Positions 14,240 to 27,800 of a DNA stretch of 64,000 bases are shown in pieces. The notes beneath the pieces are model-generated. The model saw only the letters and a program-made list of their open reading frames with translations, ran no database searches and was not told the origin of the DNA. Each line of letters opens with the position of its first letter. Position 1 is the stretch's first letter. Origin of the DNA: Odontesthes bonariensis (taxonomy: Eukaryota > Chordata > Actinopteri > Atheriniformes > Atherinopsidae); contig NC_134510.1 in assembly GCF_027942865.1 (NCBI RefSeq), forward strand, positions 18,159,209 to 18,223,208, read 5' to 3'. Both the position numbers and the translations under genes were made by a program.

Positions 14240-14600
14240 TCTTTCCCTACACCACAGGTACTGGTTGTCCTGCAGCTTTGAACATCTCAGCTTGTGGTTC
14301 CAGATTAATAAAACAGCGAATTAATGAATTTTGGATGGAATCTTCACAGTCGGGGGCAGGTTGTGCCTCATTACGGCCTGTATTATTGATCAGATTGAAA
14401 ACCTCCTGTTCCTCTGGAGCTAAACTGTTATAAACAGGCACCAGCCTCCCCCTCCCCTTTAAAGAATGCTAATTGCACCGAGGTGAAGGATTGATAGCTA
14501 ATTGAGCATACTTTCCAGACAAATCATCATCATGGTTTGACACTTCAATGAATGTATTTAATATGCATCAGGCCTGCCACACATTGTTAGCCCGATAATG
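14240..14600. promoter_or_regulatory. candidate conserved non-coding element with homeodomain cores
   Basis: The block contains many ATTA/TAAT cores (AGATTAATAAAACAGCG, GAATTAATGAATTT, ATGCTAATTG, AGCTAATTGAGC) and TTTAATATGCATCAGGC (octamer-like) within dense unique sequence. It looks like a developmental enhancer. Short open frames here lack similarity. Conservation is untested. Confidence 0.28.
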
Positions 14601-16529
14601 TGGACAAGATTGAGAAGATCTTGAGGTCTTAAAAACATCAAAAACTTTCGAGCCATATGGTGCAACTCTTTTTGTTACTGCTGACAGAAGAGCGATCATT
14701 TAAATAATAAGGAGGTATGCATCACAATACTAGTTTAGAATAGTTAATATGAAGTATTACAAAAAAGAATTCAAATGATTTGTTACATTATTTAAAAGCA
14801 GTCAGTTGCTATGAACAAAGGTGAAAGGGGCAGTTTTCTTGAAAAGATTCCAAAAGAAATCCCCCTTTGTGGAGAATTGTGAAAGTCACTCTCCTTGAGG
14901 TTTCTAACACATTAATTGTTTTAGTCCTGTAGAAAATGATAATAACTAAAGTCAGATGAGTTTAGAAGACAGTGAGTAGGACTATCAACACTACAATTGT
15001 CTCCTTTTGTGTGACACAAGTATGTAGATGCATCATGTGTCTCCATTTTGTTGTTTTCTGTTCAGAGGCTGTGTTTTATGCTCCAGAGCAGCATGTCATG
15101 AAAAATTAAATGGATGCAAAGTGACTAATGCACTTTCTCAGTTGTGTGTTGAGACAATGAAAAATTAACAATAGAAATAATTAATTTTGATTGGTGCCTG
15201 CTGTACTTAAAAACTTCTGTTGTGACTTTATGAGTAATTCATAGTTCATGCAAATTCTCCTCTCCACTTACATGCAAAATAATGTAATTTCCATGTTATA
15301 TAAATTCTGAAAGACTTTTAACTTATGTTTCTGTTTCTGTTGTGATTACATTATGTGACTGTGCACCTCAGCTTGATTTTGAAATTTTATTTGTTTCTAT
15401 TTTGAAGCCAGTCATCCAATATGCATTTAACCAGAGGTAAACATGCATCCTGAGCAAGATTTCATTTTGTAGCTATTCATTCTTACCTTTCTCCCTGGCA
15501 TCGCTCATTGTCACACAATTGTAAACATCTTTTCCTTTGTCTTACTGTCTACGACTTGGCATATTGCTACCAGCACTGTATGTCTTAGATTTAACTGTCA
15601 TTTAGCCTAATGCGGCATCCAGTTCTCCTTGTTTACATGATGTTAGCCTGACTACTACCACCATAGTTATGTTACTTTGCCTGTTTGCTAAATTGACTCA
15701 ACAAATATGTTGGATGTTACCAGAATACCTACAGCACAAGAGTAAGTCAACATCAGCACAACAGGAACAGAGTTTTTAATCAACTTATCTTGCTTTGGAA
15801 TTAGATCGGAGGTAATATGGACACGGTTTGAGCTTTGGAACACTTTAATGGTATCATTTTTCACTGCAAGGTGCTTTAAACCCTGTAGTTCAGCTAGTTC
15901 CAGAAGTCTTAACATTTTGATAATGTTTCAACTGATGTGCTAAATAATTAGCACATCAAATAAAGTAAAGCTTAAAGTAAAATGTACAGTATGATTTGCT
16001 TTTTGTAGTTCGGCTCTGTGTTTTAGGCAGCTTAAAGACAAGAAGAGGACACAGTGCGAGGTAAAAACATGTTTTTACACAAATAATTACATTTTTCCTC
16101 AGCCCTGACTCCACTCAACCAACACCCACAAATAAAGTTCTCCCTATAGAAACGGGTGAACACACACATACACAGATTTCTTCCGGACCCTTGTGATCCT
16201 CTTGTTATTTCCATATGACATCTTGCCAAATGAGTCCTGACAACAAATGGAGTATAAGACAGAGAAGATGTTTCTCTTCATTCCCCTGTATTACTAATAG
16301 ATAGACTGTTGGGTTGCATGGCATAAATACTTTAACCACGTCGCCTCCATTTGTAGCTGTGTGGCCCAAACATATTCAAACGGGAACATATGAAATATAA
16401 ATTGGCATTTTATAATGGCTTATTGTGTGAGAGGACGTGTGTCTCTGAGTATGTGTGTTGTGTGCTCTATAGTACAAGAGCGTCCAACCGTTGTATACAA
16501 AGTAAAATGAGGAGGAATAAGAACCCAAG

Positions 16530-16760
16530 CTTGTCACTGGGGATTTAATTTGGAATGGCAAGCAACTGTAATAGGCCGGTGCACAGAAATTACATTACAA
16601 TCAAGCAGATTTCTTCCAAACTCTTCCATAAAAGCACACACCCATCCACATAAAAGCCCCAAATAAATCGCCATGTACCGGTTTAAATGCACAAATGAAT
16701 GGTGGTTGTATAAACCTATGAAAAGATTTAAGAGCTGGATATCAATGACCCAATATGTCA
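16530..16760. promoter_or_regulatory. candidate conserved non-coding element
   Basis: Unique sequence with CAATCAAGCAGATTT, GCCCCAAATAAATCGCCATG and GATATCAATGACCCAA. It is an inference from texture only. Confidence 0.18.
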
Positions 16761-18229
16761 ACATGACTGTAATGAAATTAAAGCTTAATTCAATTTATTT
16801 ATCTTAAGCAACATTAACTTGTGTATACAAGGGACTAACATAAACCATAACATTTGAAATAGCTCAACGGTATAAAGCACTATGAAAACATCCAGTTTTT
16901 GTTGAGACGGTGTCAGAGAAACAAGTAAGAACATGCTGTAAAAACATCTAAGGAAAGAAGAATGCCGGGGGAGAAAAGAAAGCTCTATTTTCTCTCTGGC
17001 ATACTTCCTTCCTTAGGTGAAAGTGCTGGTTGCTTACCACAAGAGAAAATCTCGTTAGGAGAGCAAATGCAGAGAGCATGTAGACCAGAAGCAACATGGT
17101 TTCTTGGAGCTTGTACTACACTCTTGTTGGACATCATGTCAACCCAGAGCTGATCCATCCCACTCAGGAACACACATGCACTCGAGTTGTGAAGCTCCGA
17201 CTGCAGATCTGACAGTGTAAAGGCTGTAGAACAGCTTGTCTGTCTCGAACACACACTGCAACTAAACTGCGCTACATCTTAAATCACAGGTTCATCATTG
17301 AACAGGGTGAAGAACATCTTGTGTATCTTGTTACAAACCCAAGACCGCAAACTGAAACAATTATGGCTTCCTGGATTCTACCCATATAACCCAGAAGTGT
17401 ACACAAGTTACACACAAAGGAAATCCCACTTTAGCTTGATAATATTGACACAATATAATAACAGGAAGATAAGAAAATGCTATATATAGATGTAAATGCA
17501 CTGACTTTTAAAACACCTAATCAACTGATTCAAGAACACGTGTTGAGGATACTTACAGAATAATTTCAAGGGGATCAGCTACAGCACTCAAAACCCCAAG
17601 TTACCTCAGAGGGGTGGAGAGAACCTTAACTGTAAGACTGCAGTCACTGTTGCAAAGTTAATTGTGTATGTGTGATTTCACCATAAAACATTTGAAATCC
17701 ACAGTAATTTCTTTGACTGCAAGCTGACCTCCTCTAAATGTTGTCCACAAAGGAGCAAGCTACGATTTAAAAGAACATTCACGCTGTGAAAGGATGACTA
17801 TGTATTACACTCAAAAAAAATTCCGCAGTCGTTTTTTTCTGTCAGGAATGTTACGATTCATTTCAAGAGTTAGAGAAACAGTGAGTGTTCCTGTTTGAGA
17901 TGGCGAGGGCATTCATCTGCTGTCTCAGTGCATTTATCTGCTAAGAACTTGAAAATTCCAACACTGATTCATTCTAATTCCTTCTTACCTTTTATAAATG
18001 TTTTGTCTTATTTATATCATTCAGTAGATCTATGTGTAACCACATAGACTTTAGATTACAGAATTAGAATACACTTTCGAATCTCTTCTAGCAGGGAAAC
18101 AGTTAACTCAGGTTGAGGCAGTTATGCATGTATCAATCAAATATGGACAAACATTTCTATCCCCCGGATGCCATCCTCTCACACATGCACACACTCTGAG
18201 GGCTTGGTTCAGCACATGGACGGCATCTC

Positions 18230-18560
18230 ATTTAAAGACTTAAAAAGCAGACCAACTGGCTGTCTTAATGCGTCTCAGACTCGTCCTTCCTGTCCGTCCT
18301 AGACAGATACTGCAGATGTTTCTGCTAATGGATCAAAAGACAAATGAGACTTTAAAGGGGAAAGCAGCTTCCCAGCAATGTGTCCTCAGAAGATAATTGT
18401 ATGACATATTCTTTGCCTGGTGATTTTATCTCATATCATTTTATTAGCTGAGCTGAAAATATATTCAGAAAGTAGGAGAGCAATGTATCACACTGCGTGC
18501 CACATTACAATAGTTTCCCTACCAAGTGATTTTGTCATGGGTGGATGTCGTCACGAGCAG
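18230..18560. promoter_or_regulatory. candidate conserved non-coding element
   Basis: A unique, balanced block with TGCTAATGGATCAAAAGACA (OTX-like GGATTA variant and TCF-like motifs) and GGTGGATGTCGTCACGAGC. It is an inference from texture only. Confidence 0.18.
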
Positions 18561-19389
18561 ACATAACAGAGGACGTGTATAACTACTGGTGCTTGTTCAG
18601 AGCCCCAAACTGTAAGTAGACTGTACATCAGTGTAATTAGGTCTCATTCGGCTAAATTCTCCAGTTAAAGTGTCCCAAATATGTAATTATGAATTCTATG
18701 AAAAAATGCAAAGCAAAACTCAATTTGAAACTATTAAATTCAAGTAATTTGGATTGAAATCTGCTTTTGAAAAGTAATACCTCTTCAATCTTGCAAGAGG
18801 ATTGTTTAGGAAATAGAAACAGTGATTCTGGCACTTTCACAAACTGCTACCAGCACCTTAGAGGGTCACTTGTTAACACACGCCGGCTTGTTTGTACATT
18901 TGTCACAGCTGTAGAAAAAGGTGGGCCGAAACCCAGACTAGCAGGCAGAAGGAGGGTGAGGAAATAAGGAAATAAAATGTATTTCTTGTCACTGCTGTGT
19001 TAGAAGGTCCTAAAATCCCCCAGAAAAACTTTGAAGAGGCAGGAACTTATTGTGGAAAGTAAGTACACCATCTCTCAACTGTAAGGTTTATATATCAGTA
19101 TGTAATTCAAAATGACCTGGTCCTTACAAGATTGTAAAATTGGATAAACAAAATTGACAACACAAGATGACATATTACGCTGTGTCATTATTCATTCACC
19201 TTCTGAACTATGTCTCCCATTGCTGATTCATGTCCGCTGACAAAACTTGAAGGCTGTCTCACATGTCTACACTCAGCCAATGATAAAACTTTCACTTGGT
19301 TGACATCATTTGGTGTTTAATGCACAACAACAATATTATCCATTCAGCAACAATAAATCCAACATGTAGTGATGAAGTATTAGAAAATC

Positions 19390-19995
19390 TGGGCACATGT
19401 CAAGATTCAACAGCTTATCGAACCACCTTCAGCAGCAATACCTTGAAATAATCGCTGTATCTTTTACATGTTTGGGAGGAATTTTGGCCCATTCATCGCT
19501 TCAGTTCATTGAGATTTGTGGGCATCCTTTTATGCACAATTATCTTCAGGTTCCATCACAGCATTTCACTCATGTTAAGGTCGAGACTTTGACTGGGCCA
19601 TTGCAACATCTTGATTCTTTTCGTTTTCAGTCGTTTCACTGTAGATTTGCCGCAGTGCATGGAATCATAGTTCAGTTGCATGACCCAGTTAAAGCCAAGC
19701 TGTTACTGTCAGGCAGATGGCCTCACATTTTATATTAGAACACTTTGGTATACAGAGGATTTTGTGGTCGACTCAATGACTGCAAGTTGTCCAGGTTCTC
19801 TAGATGCAAAACAAGCACAAATCATCTCCCCTCCACTGATGGCTTCAGAAGTCTTGTGGTTTGTTCTCAAACCTAAGCTCTGCTGTCATATTCTTTTTAT
19901 AAAGAAGAGGCTTTCTACTAGCAACCCTTCCAAACCATACCTGTTCAGTCTTTTTCTGATTGTATTGTCATTAACTTTAACATTTAACACCGAGC
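19390..19995 (-). mobile_element. Tc1/mariner transposase remnant, antisense
   Basis: On the minus strand the region around 19480-19610 reads MLQWPSQSLDLN, then HKRMPTNLNELKR, the conserved SPDLNPIE block with a stop and frame changes. Further upstream (toward 19990 on +) the sequence still tracks the family's noncoding and 5' coding part, with large deletions. Open frames on the + strand here (19397-19738, 19680-20012) are shadows. Boundaries are approximate. Confidence 0.65.
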
Positions 19996-20009
19996 ACTCC
20001 CTAGCCACC

Positions 20010-20395
20010 TAGCGATAGCTGCACCTGTTACGGTGTTTACTGCTCGGAAGCAGGGGACTGCTCGGTCTGCTCTTCGGTCTGCACAATTTTACATTGGACG
20101 GATTGATATCAAGGGAGGCAAAAATAGCGCCAAGCGAAGTGAGGTCTGACTTTTTCCTGGACAACATTTTGTGATGCAAATGTATTACTCTTTTGAACGG
20201 ATATTTTTTTGAGAAGCAAAATGCTTTATTTTTTTGACCCCAGCCAACTAGCCGGACTACCTTCGTGGAACGCAAAACTCAGCTGGAATTCGGCTCACAG
20301 GACGCAGCGGGGGGTAAGTCAATGTTCATAAATGATATTGCTAATATGGGATGTCATACAGCTTCATGTCAAAAGAGGCGAACTATCCCTTTAAA
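20010..20395. repeat. dispersed repeat ending TTTAAAG, family not named
   Basis: The segment contains sequence of a type I associate with a common fish dispersed repeat, ending GCGAACTATCCCTTTAAAG. Only this end looks intact, and it abuts the Tc1 remnant. It probably represents half of a TTAA-flanked DNA transposon. Identification is from memory of the pattern only. Confidence 0.4.
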
Positions 20396-22580
20396 GCTGA
20401 AAGAGAGTCTTGACATGGTATGGAGGACTTAATGCAAACAACAACCTGCCAAATGAAAACCAAAAACCAGGAAGTATATCTACAGGGTGACTAATGACTG
20501 AGAACCAGGTGTAGGGTCAAACAAAGGTGTGGGAACAGTTGTGGAATAGGCATACATAGGAATAAAAACGGACAGAAGTGCACAATGAGGAGCTAATTTC
20601 AGAACAGGAAGTAAAGTTTAAAAAAAAAAATAAGTTAAAACAAAATACCATATGAACACATTAACCAAGACAACATTATGCAAAATTTAAATATCTATTT
20701 ACACTATTATAACTGAAATGGCATGGTTTGAGGAGAAAAACAATTTAACTCTATATTTTAGTTCTATTCACCTTTTACTATATAAATAAATCGGACTGAA
20801 AAATACACTGAAATGTTATTAAGAGAGACACTGAACATAAAAAAATTGGCAGCATTTTTTGAAGGTAGTAAATGGAGAATGGGGGACAATAAGAAGTAAA
20901 CCATTAGTCAAATGTTATTAATGATTCATCTGTGTGCGTATGCTGCACAATTAACCATTCACAGGTGAATGTAACCGATAGGTGCCCTGCTCTCTCTGCC
21001 GCAAATCGAATGTAAATTGATAACATCAGTGGCATTCCTCTTTTTTTTCCTGCACTCATTCATCCTGGTCTTTGTGAGTGTTTGCATGTGTTTTGCGCTG
21101 GTGTAGCCTTCGTTATCAAACTATCACCAAAATTTGCCTGGCCGTCTTCCGAGGTGGAAAGGGGGAAAGAGGTGGAAAAAAAAAAAAAGCAAGGGAAGAG
21201 CTTAATTACTTTAGCCTGTTTCACTGTCAGGTCATTAATAAAACCTTGTTATCTTCCAGTGACGTCCAGCCTGGGGCATCCCTCACCCATATCTTCCCCT
21301 TATCTTCGATAAAATATTTGGGAATTTTCTCTAAGAAAATAATTTGAGATGTTTGTCTTGTCTGGATTTTAAGAAGAAAGAAAAAAAGAAATGAAAATAT
21401 GGACCATGTCGGAGATGTTTATGCCATCATGGAACAGCCTGACTAAGTCCATGTGCTTGTGTTTGTATGATTTGATGTAGATGTCTGCCTGCACGCGTGT
21501 GTTCCAGGTGGATAAATGTCCTAGAATTACACTGGCCTCGGCTTCATAAACGTTGATGGATTTGGGCAACCTGCAAATGCAGATAAGGAGGGTGGAAAAA
21601 TCACTGGAACAGTTTTTACTTCTTGGTCAATGTATATTTAAAAAGGAGTATATATGTTATAGGTTACATATGCATTACTTATTCCCTCGCCCACATGCAT
21701 CAATGACAAGTAAGGAAAAATGAATAGTCGATGATAGCATGGCCAGGTTGTTCCACTGAGTCTAGCCGTGCATATTTTACACCCACCTCTATCAAATAGA
21801 AATAGTAATGTGATATGGAGTACATTTCCTGTGGAGTAACCTCTCTGGCCTGTTTGCTCAGGAAGATAGAAAACATACTGCAGAGTTTGTAAATCACGCC
21901 TTTTTTTCAATCTGCCATCACTTGTTTCGCTACAAGCCTGAAATTACATTGACTTTTTGAAGCCATGTCCAACTGTATCCAATTCAGCAAACTGCGAATG
22001 CAGTGATGAGGGAGTTAAGAACCTTAGAGTCGTCGTCTGTGTTAATAAAGTGAATTTTAAGGATTCTGGCTCACATTTTCAACCCGGTTTTTTTTTTGTT
22101 TTTGTTTTGTCTTGTTACACTTAAACACACACAGTGTGTCAGTACATGTGTTGAGTGTGTATGATGTTCCTAAGCTCTCTGATACAACCCCGAATGCCAC
22201 GCCATTATCTTCATCCCTCCCCTTTGATGACAGATCGTTTCCAACTGCTTTGAAACAGCAGCACATATGTCTGCATACAGGTCTGATCACACAAGAGCCG
22301 CATTCAGTGGGAAACTGGATAACTGAATGTGGATTAGAAAAGACAGGGTTCAATCTAAATGTCCTTGGTCCCAGTGAATGCATACCATAACTCCATTATG
22401 CAGAGGGGGGGGGGAGTCGTAGAGTTCAAACAAAGTGTCAGCAGAAAACATGGACAGGTGTCTTGGGTTCACTGGCGAAGAGAATGTAAACTCGTACTTT
22501 CATGTATTAGGACAGTGACATGACTTTTCTATGCCGTGATTTTTCCATCATATAGATTTACCGTCCACCAAGAGAAAAAG

Positions 22581-22614
<34 letters not shown>
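22581..22614. repeat. (TA)n microsatellite
   Basis: An AT dinucleotide run with one interruption, 34 bp, in the upstream non-coding region. Confidence 0.95.
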
Positions 22615-24740
22615 GCTGTATAAGAAAAGAACATTGAGGTAGGAAGCCCTGGTTTGATTGACCTTGGGAGTTAGAAAGTACAGAAGTACCAAGTACTCCT
22701 TGTTTTTCATCATGTCAGTGAGAATTTTGTAAGTCACCAGCTGCTGCTGTTGTAGATTTTCTGACAGTTTCAGTTTGTTCAAATAATCATTAACTCTGTT
22801 TTACTGAGACTACACATGGCTATTCATATGCATTTTTAACTGGGTTAAAAACCGGTGAGGTGTGCACATTCTCATCATACATATATTCTTTCTAAATACC
22901 AGCTTGTTAGTAAGAACAGTTGTGCACATGTTTTTTTGTCTGTATGTATGCTCTTTGCCTCCGGCCATAGAAGATCTGAGTCAGCCAAAATATGTTATTA
23001 CCATGCACCCCACTGACTGATTTCTGTGTTTAAGTTGCTTAGCAAAGTATCTAACAATGCTAGTTTTATACAACTACGATGCTGAATTCTAAATCCTGAG
23101 GCAGAGAGAATTTCAAAAACATTTCCCTTGAAAAATAAACTAAACTTGCTGTAGCTACTGTTTAGAATTCACTAAAGACCGCAATGACATGTTTATTCAT
23201 TCATAACAACTCGAAAGGGAACTTTACCAGATCCAGTTCTAAACCAGTACCATAAAGTGAACCAAAGCATCTTGGTGTGTCTTGAGAATTTGTCAGCGGT
23301 CCTGTGAAATTTTTATGGTTTATGGGGAGTTTTTGCCCCCCTCCAATTATTTCCAATTAACAACAAATCCTCCATCTTACCTTCTTCCATCCAGTTTTTG
23401 TGAAAAAAAAAACGTGTTTTATAAATAGAGATTTCATATGCTCTTTGTTCATCTCAGATGGACCTGTAGATAAAGCCAACATCACAGCTGGTGATTCAAT
23501 CACATTGCTTTCATCCAGTTTCGTACCCAATACACACACACATACATGTAATCCACCCTCTATGATATTCAGGGTCAGCCATGCCCGTCTCCTCTGCTCT
23601 GCATTTAGGACTCATGAATAAGTAATGACGTCTCTCATCACCTCAGAGCACTGACAGTCAGGCCAAGAGCTTTCATCTGCTCCAGCCCATGTTCAATGTT
23701 AATGTTTTTCTTCCCTCTTGATCATGTGACAGACAAGCAGCTGACCCGAAACCACCATAAACAGTGGCACTCTGTAAGTGCATGATGGTGAGGAAATGGA
23801 AATATCTGGCTAGATTATTTGTTTTCCTATTTTTCTTACCTAAACATTTTCATGGCACAGTCTTTGAAAACTCTGCAAACTTTTCAAGCCCCAGCAGTAA
23901 AACGTACAGGCAGCCTACTATAAAGAATATTCTGTGAATAAAAAGTTAGATCATCTGTTAAGATAAAACTTTCTAAAATTTTATTTAGCTTGGGATGTTG
24001 AATAACAACAAAAATATGAATGAACTATACAACAATTAAAAAAAAAGAAACCAGAACTGCAATACGTTATATGGATTATCTCAGGGTAGTTACACACACT
24101 GATAGAGAACTCATTACAGGACTTGTGTATTTTTTTCACTGCGACAGAAGTTTCTTTAGGTGGCAGCTGAAGGTATAACAGTCAATGTAATGGTGGGATG
24201 GTGTCAGAGAGAAATTCAGATAGGGAACTAAGGTAACAGCGGGTTAAGAAGGAACATTTTCACCCTCTAAAAACAACTCAAACGTCTAAAATGTTATAGA
24301 AACTTGATCTAACGCTAAATGTCGACTTTTTACCCTGCAATTTTCACTGTTGCATGGACCCATTCTATGTGCAGTAAGCTCTTGATGCAAAAGTGACACT
24401 GTAAAAATGTACACTGTAGTATTCGCTTGAACTGCTATAAAACATCTGTGGTTTCTGTTGTTTTAAGTAGTGAAAAAATTGCTCTTCTGTCAGTGTATGA
24501 AAAACACACAATGGAGCAGTCCTAATAAAGGGACATAGATCACAGCAAAAATGAATTACACAATACACACAACAGTTGAAAAGATTAAATGGCTCGTACA
24601 AAATTGTAGCAGTTAGCTGGCTGCAAACACATTATGATGGTAAAAAACAATTTAGTATCAAAAAGTGCAATAAAAACAAAAAGAATGTATATTATACTGA
24701 CACTGATCCTTCTATGTCTTCGCTATCTTTGACGTTCAAA

Positions 24741-24807
24741 GGATTGTGGGTGCTTTGAGAACCAGAGGCACCCACAATCCTGTGTAACACCCACAATTCT
24801 GTGTAAC
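24741..24807. repeat. stem-loop joined to a 19-bp tandem repeat
   Basis: GGATTGTGGGTGC (24741-24753) pairs perfectly with GCACCCACAATCC (24768-24780) across a 14-nt loop. The right arm is also the start of two tandem 19-bp units, ACCCACAATCCTGTGTAAC (24770-24788) and a copy with one change (24789-24807). Confidence 0.85.
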
Positions 24808-27800
24808 CTCTTACAAGGTTGTGCAGAAGCATCCCTGAAATTTCACTAAACAAAGGACTTGGTTCTTCAAACAGTTTTTTCCAGTCAGAATCAGTCCTTT
24901 GGCAACAGTTGATGATGAAGCATCCTCGAAACATAATAATCAAGAATCTGACGTTGACTTTGAGGAGCACCTACACACGACTCATAAATACTTCACACAA
25001 CACCACCTCAGAAAAACCAAAACATCCCCTTAAATGTGCTCTGCAGAGTTTTGTGGAACAAATTATTGTATGATATTCAGTTACTCAACAAATGCAGACA
25101 GTTCCTTTCAAAACCTGTTTACGTGCCTCTTCCCCATTTCAACATTTTGCGGGAGCATTACTGTGTTTCTTCCATCATCATATGGTCAAAGTCATTTGAG
25201 CATGTTTTATTCCTGTGTGCAGCAGCAACAATCCTTTGTATTTCTGGAATGTTTTGGGTGTTGCTGTTACAGGTCTGTTGCTTCATCTTGAATGGTGGTG
25301 GAGTGGGTCAGTATTTTACTAGATGCTCAGCAATGAGTTTTACATTTGGCTCCATTGATGGACTTTTATCGAAGATGAGGGTATTTCTTTTACAAACTTA
25401 TATCCGTGCGTTTTCCTTTCAGTTCCTCTCTTAGTCTTTCGTCTTTGTGGATGTGGTTGCCTGACACCCCCCCACCCCCTTCCCAACAGCCTCACTTTTG
25501 CATATTCTGTCCATGTTAAATTGATGGATTAAGTTATCCCTGGCTCAAAATCAATCGTAGCTTGCTTTTCCTAACTCCTTTACACTGGACCACAATGCCA
25601 GAGAAAGGGAGAGAGAATGCACTGAGACACTGATAAGGCTCAGTCCCATTATATGTCATTTTAAACAAAGAAGCAAAGCAGCCTGTGGAGACTCCCTATC
25701 AGCTATTAAACAGAGACGTAGCATGCAGCCTGAGATTGATGATTAGCATTTTCTCTTGGTAGAATAAAGATGCTGGCCTGGACCAGCGATAACAAGAGAG
25801 AGTACAAAGAAATGCTTCCCATTCCCTCTTCTTTTGCTCTTTTTTCTTTTAGTGCTTTTTTCCCGCTATGCTCCTGACCTCATCCATATCCATAAGTGAT
25901 CATTTCTTGCAGTTTTTTCTTCTTTTTGCTCTTCTTTTCCCCTACTTTTCTCTCCCTTTCTTCCTTCCCACCAATCTCTAAAGTTCCTTCTCTCCCCTCA
26001 GAAAGGCAAATAAATGCATGGGCTGTTTTGCTGTCCTTTTGTCTCGCATCCTTGTGTAATCTGTTAGAAGTGGACAACTTGGAATCCCTTATGTCACAGT
26101 CGGAGACTTGTAAGTCCTGGCCAGATACATGGCAGAATGACACAGAATGAAAGCGGGGTAAGGAAAGAGGGGAGGGGGGGTTAAGAAAGAATTTGATAGG
26201 AGCATGTAGGGCCATTGTTTTCTTTGCTGCAACACCAATGTCAACCATTGTGCTGAGACGGTTTTAACAACATGTAAGGGCTGAAAGACTGCTAGTTTTC
26301 AGATGTGCCAAAGGATGAATATGCCTCATAATCTGCCCTCTGATGAATTTTACTTTATGCTACCTTAGTGTGAAACTGCAGTGACTCTCCAGAATGTATC
26401 CATCTTTTACAAATAGTGGCTTAATTGTTGTAACAACACTACCAATGATAATCTTTATTTTTATTTGATACTTACAAGTAAGACACCAAGTCACCAAACT
26501 GCTTCCTGCTTTGTGGTTTATATATTCCTCATAATGCATTTTCAGTACATGCATATAATGCAGATACTTCCATTAGAATTACATGTGAAGAATGTCAGGC
26601 TGGTAGTGTGCTCGCTGTTCTACCAACACAAACTAGTTACTGTAAGTGTGGCAGGTTTGTAAGGCTTCTCTGACAAACATAGTCTATGATTCCGCTTGTT
26701 ATTTCATCATTAGTATTTAAAGTCCCATTTTTGTTGTTTTTTTACCTATTGGTTTTCTGAGGGAATCCAGAGGTTTTTCCTTTCTTTCTTTTTGCACACA
26801 CATTCATGCAGTTGTCCACGAGTCCACAAACGAACGTGTGGTCCTTCCAGTGGTCTTTGCAAGTGGTCAAAAGAACATCACTAGAGCTCCTCCATTTGCT
26901 CATAGCTAGTACTGCAGCAAAAAGAGACAAATAATCTGGGTGGCACATCCCACTGTGTAGCATCTGAAATCATATACCCATAGGGTATTTATGGATGTCT
27001 ATTTGGACAAGTAGATATTGTGCTTTTAACATTTTTAGAAGTTTAATTGTTATGAGCAATCACGCTGTGCTGTGGCAAGAAAGAAACAAGTTGATACACA
27101 AAAAGATGTTCAAAAACTCTCACATTCTTCATCTAAAGTGTAGTTAACCACGTCTGAATAATAAAACCAACCAACAAGCAAGTACAACATTAAACCACTC
27201 GGTTGTCTTTACTGCCACAGAGTTTAAACTGATGAGGAAATAAGAGAGACGGGAAAAGACCAACAAGAAAGCGAGTGTGAAATCCAAATCCTGTTGCTTT
27301 GATACCTTTGTCATCACTAAAGATGGTCGATTAGACTAAACATCCTCCCTCTTGCGGAAAAGAAAATGTCAAGAGAAGCAAAGGGAGAGGAAAGGAGAGA
27401 ACAGAAAGATGCATTTGTGCAGTGATGGCAGATGTGGAGACAAGCTATGTGACATCAGCCTTTCACCAGTCAGAGCGCAAATTCATCCCCTCAAGCCTGC
27501 AAAGCTTTTTCTATTCCCACACTCCCTGACCACTTGTACCTATTAAAGCAAAGTTATTTTGTTTTTGTTAAGCCTTTTCATGACTGTCAAGAAGATAATC
27601 AACCCTCCATTTCTGTTTCTTGTCTACTTGAATATGGTCTTCATTTGTTGGTGTATGTGCTGATCCATTAATGTGTCACAAAACTTTAGTTTTGAGAGGG
27701 TGATTTATTGCTTCTTCAAATAGTGGCGATGTATTGTTCTGTACTTTACTGCAGATGTAATAAATATCTTTGTTATTGCTGCAGAGATCAGAGTTTAGTC

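Larger units (their letters stand above)
6551..19389. other. non-coding DNA with enhancer-like blocks
   Basis: No exon is recognised. The stretch holds the candidate elements at 7371-7620, 7960-8370, 14240-14600, 16530-16760 and 18230-18560, the pyrimidine tract at 13140-13360, a 14-bp tandem ACAGGAATTTG(C/T)(C/T)G near 10744, and one TGATTGACA at 8796-8804. The remainder is decayed AT-rich sequence. Confidence 0.6.

Noticed and set aside
19397..20012. Two + strand frames of 113 and 110 residues
   Set aside because: They are antisense shadows of a decayed Tc1 transposase on the minus strand.
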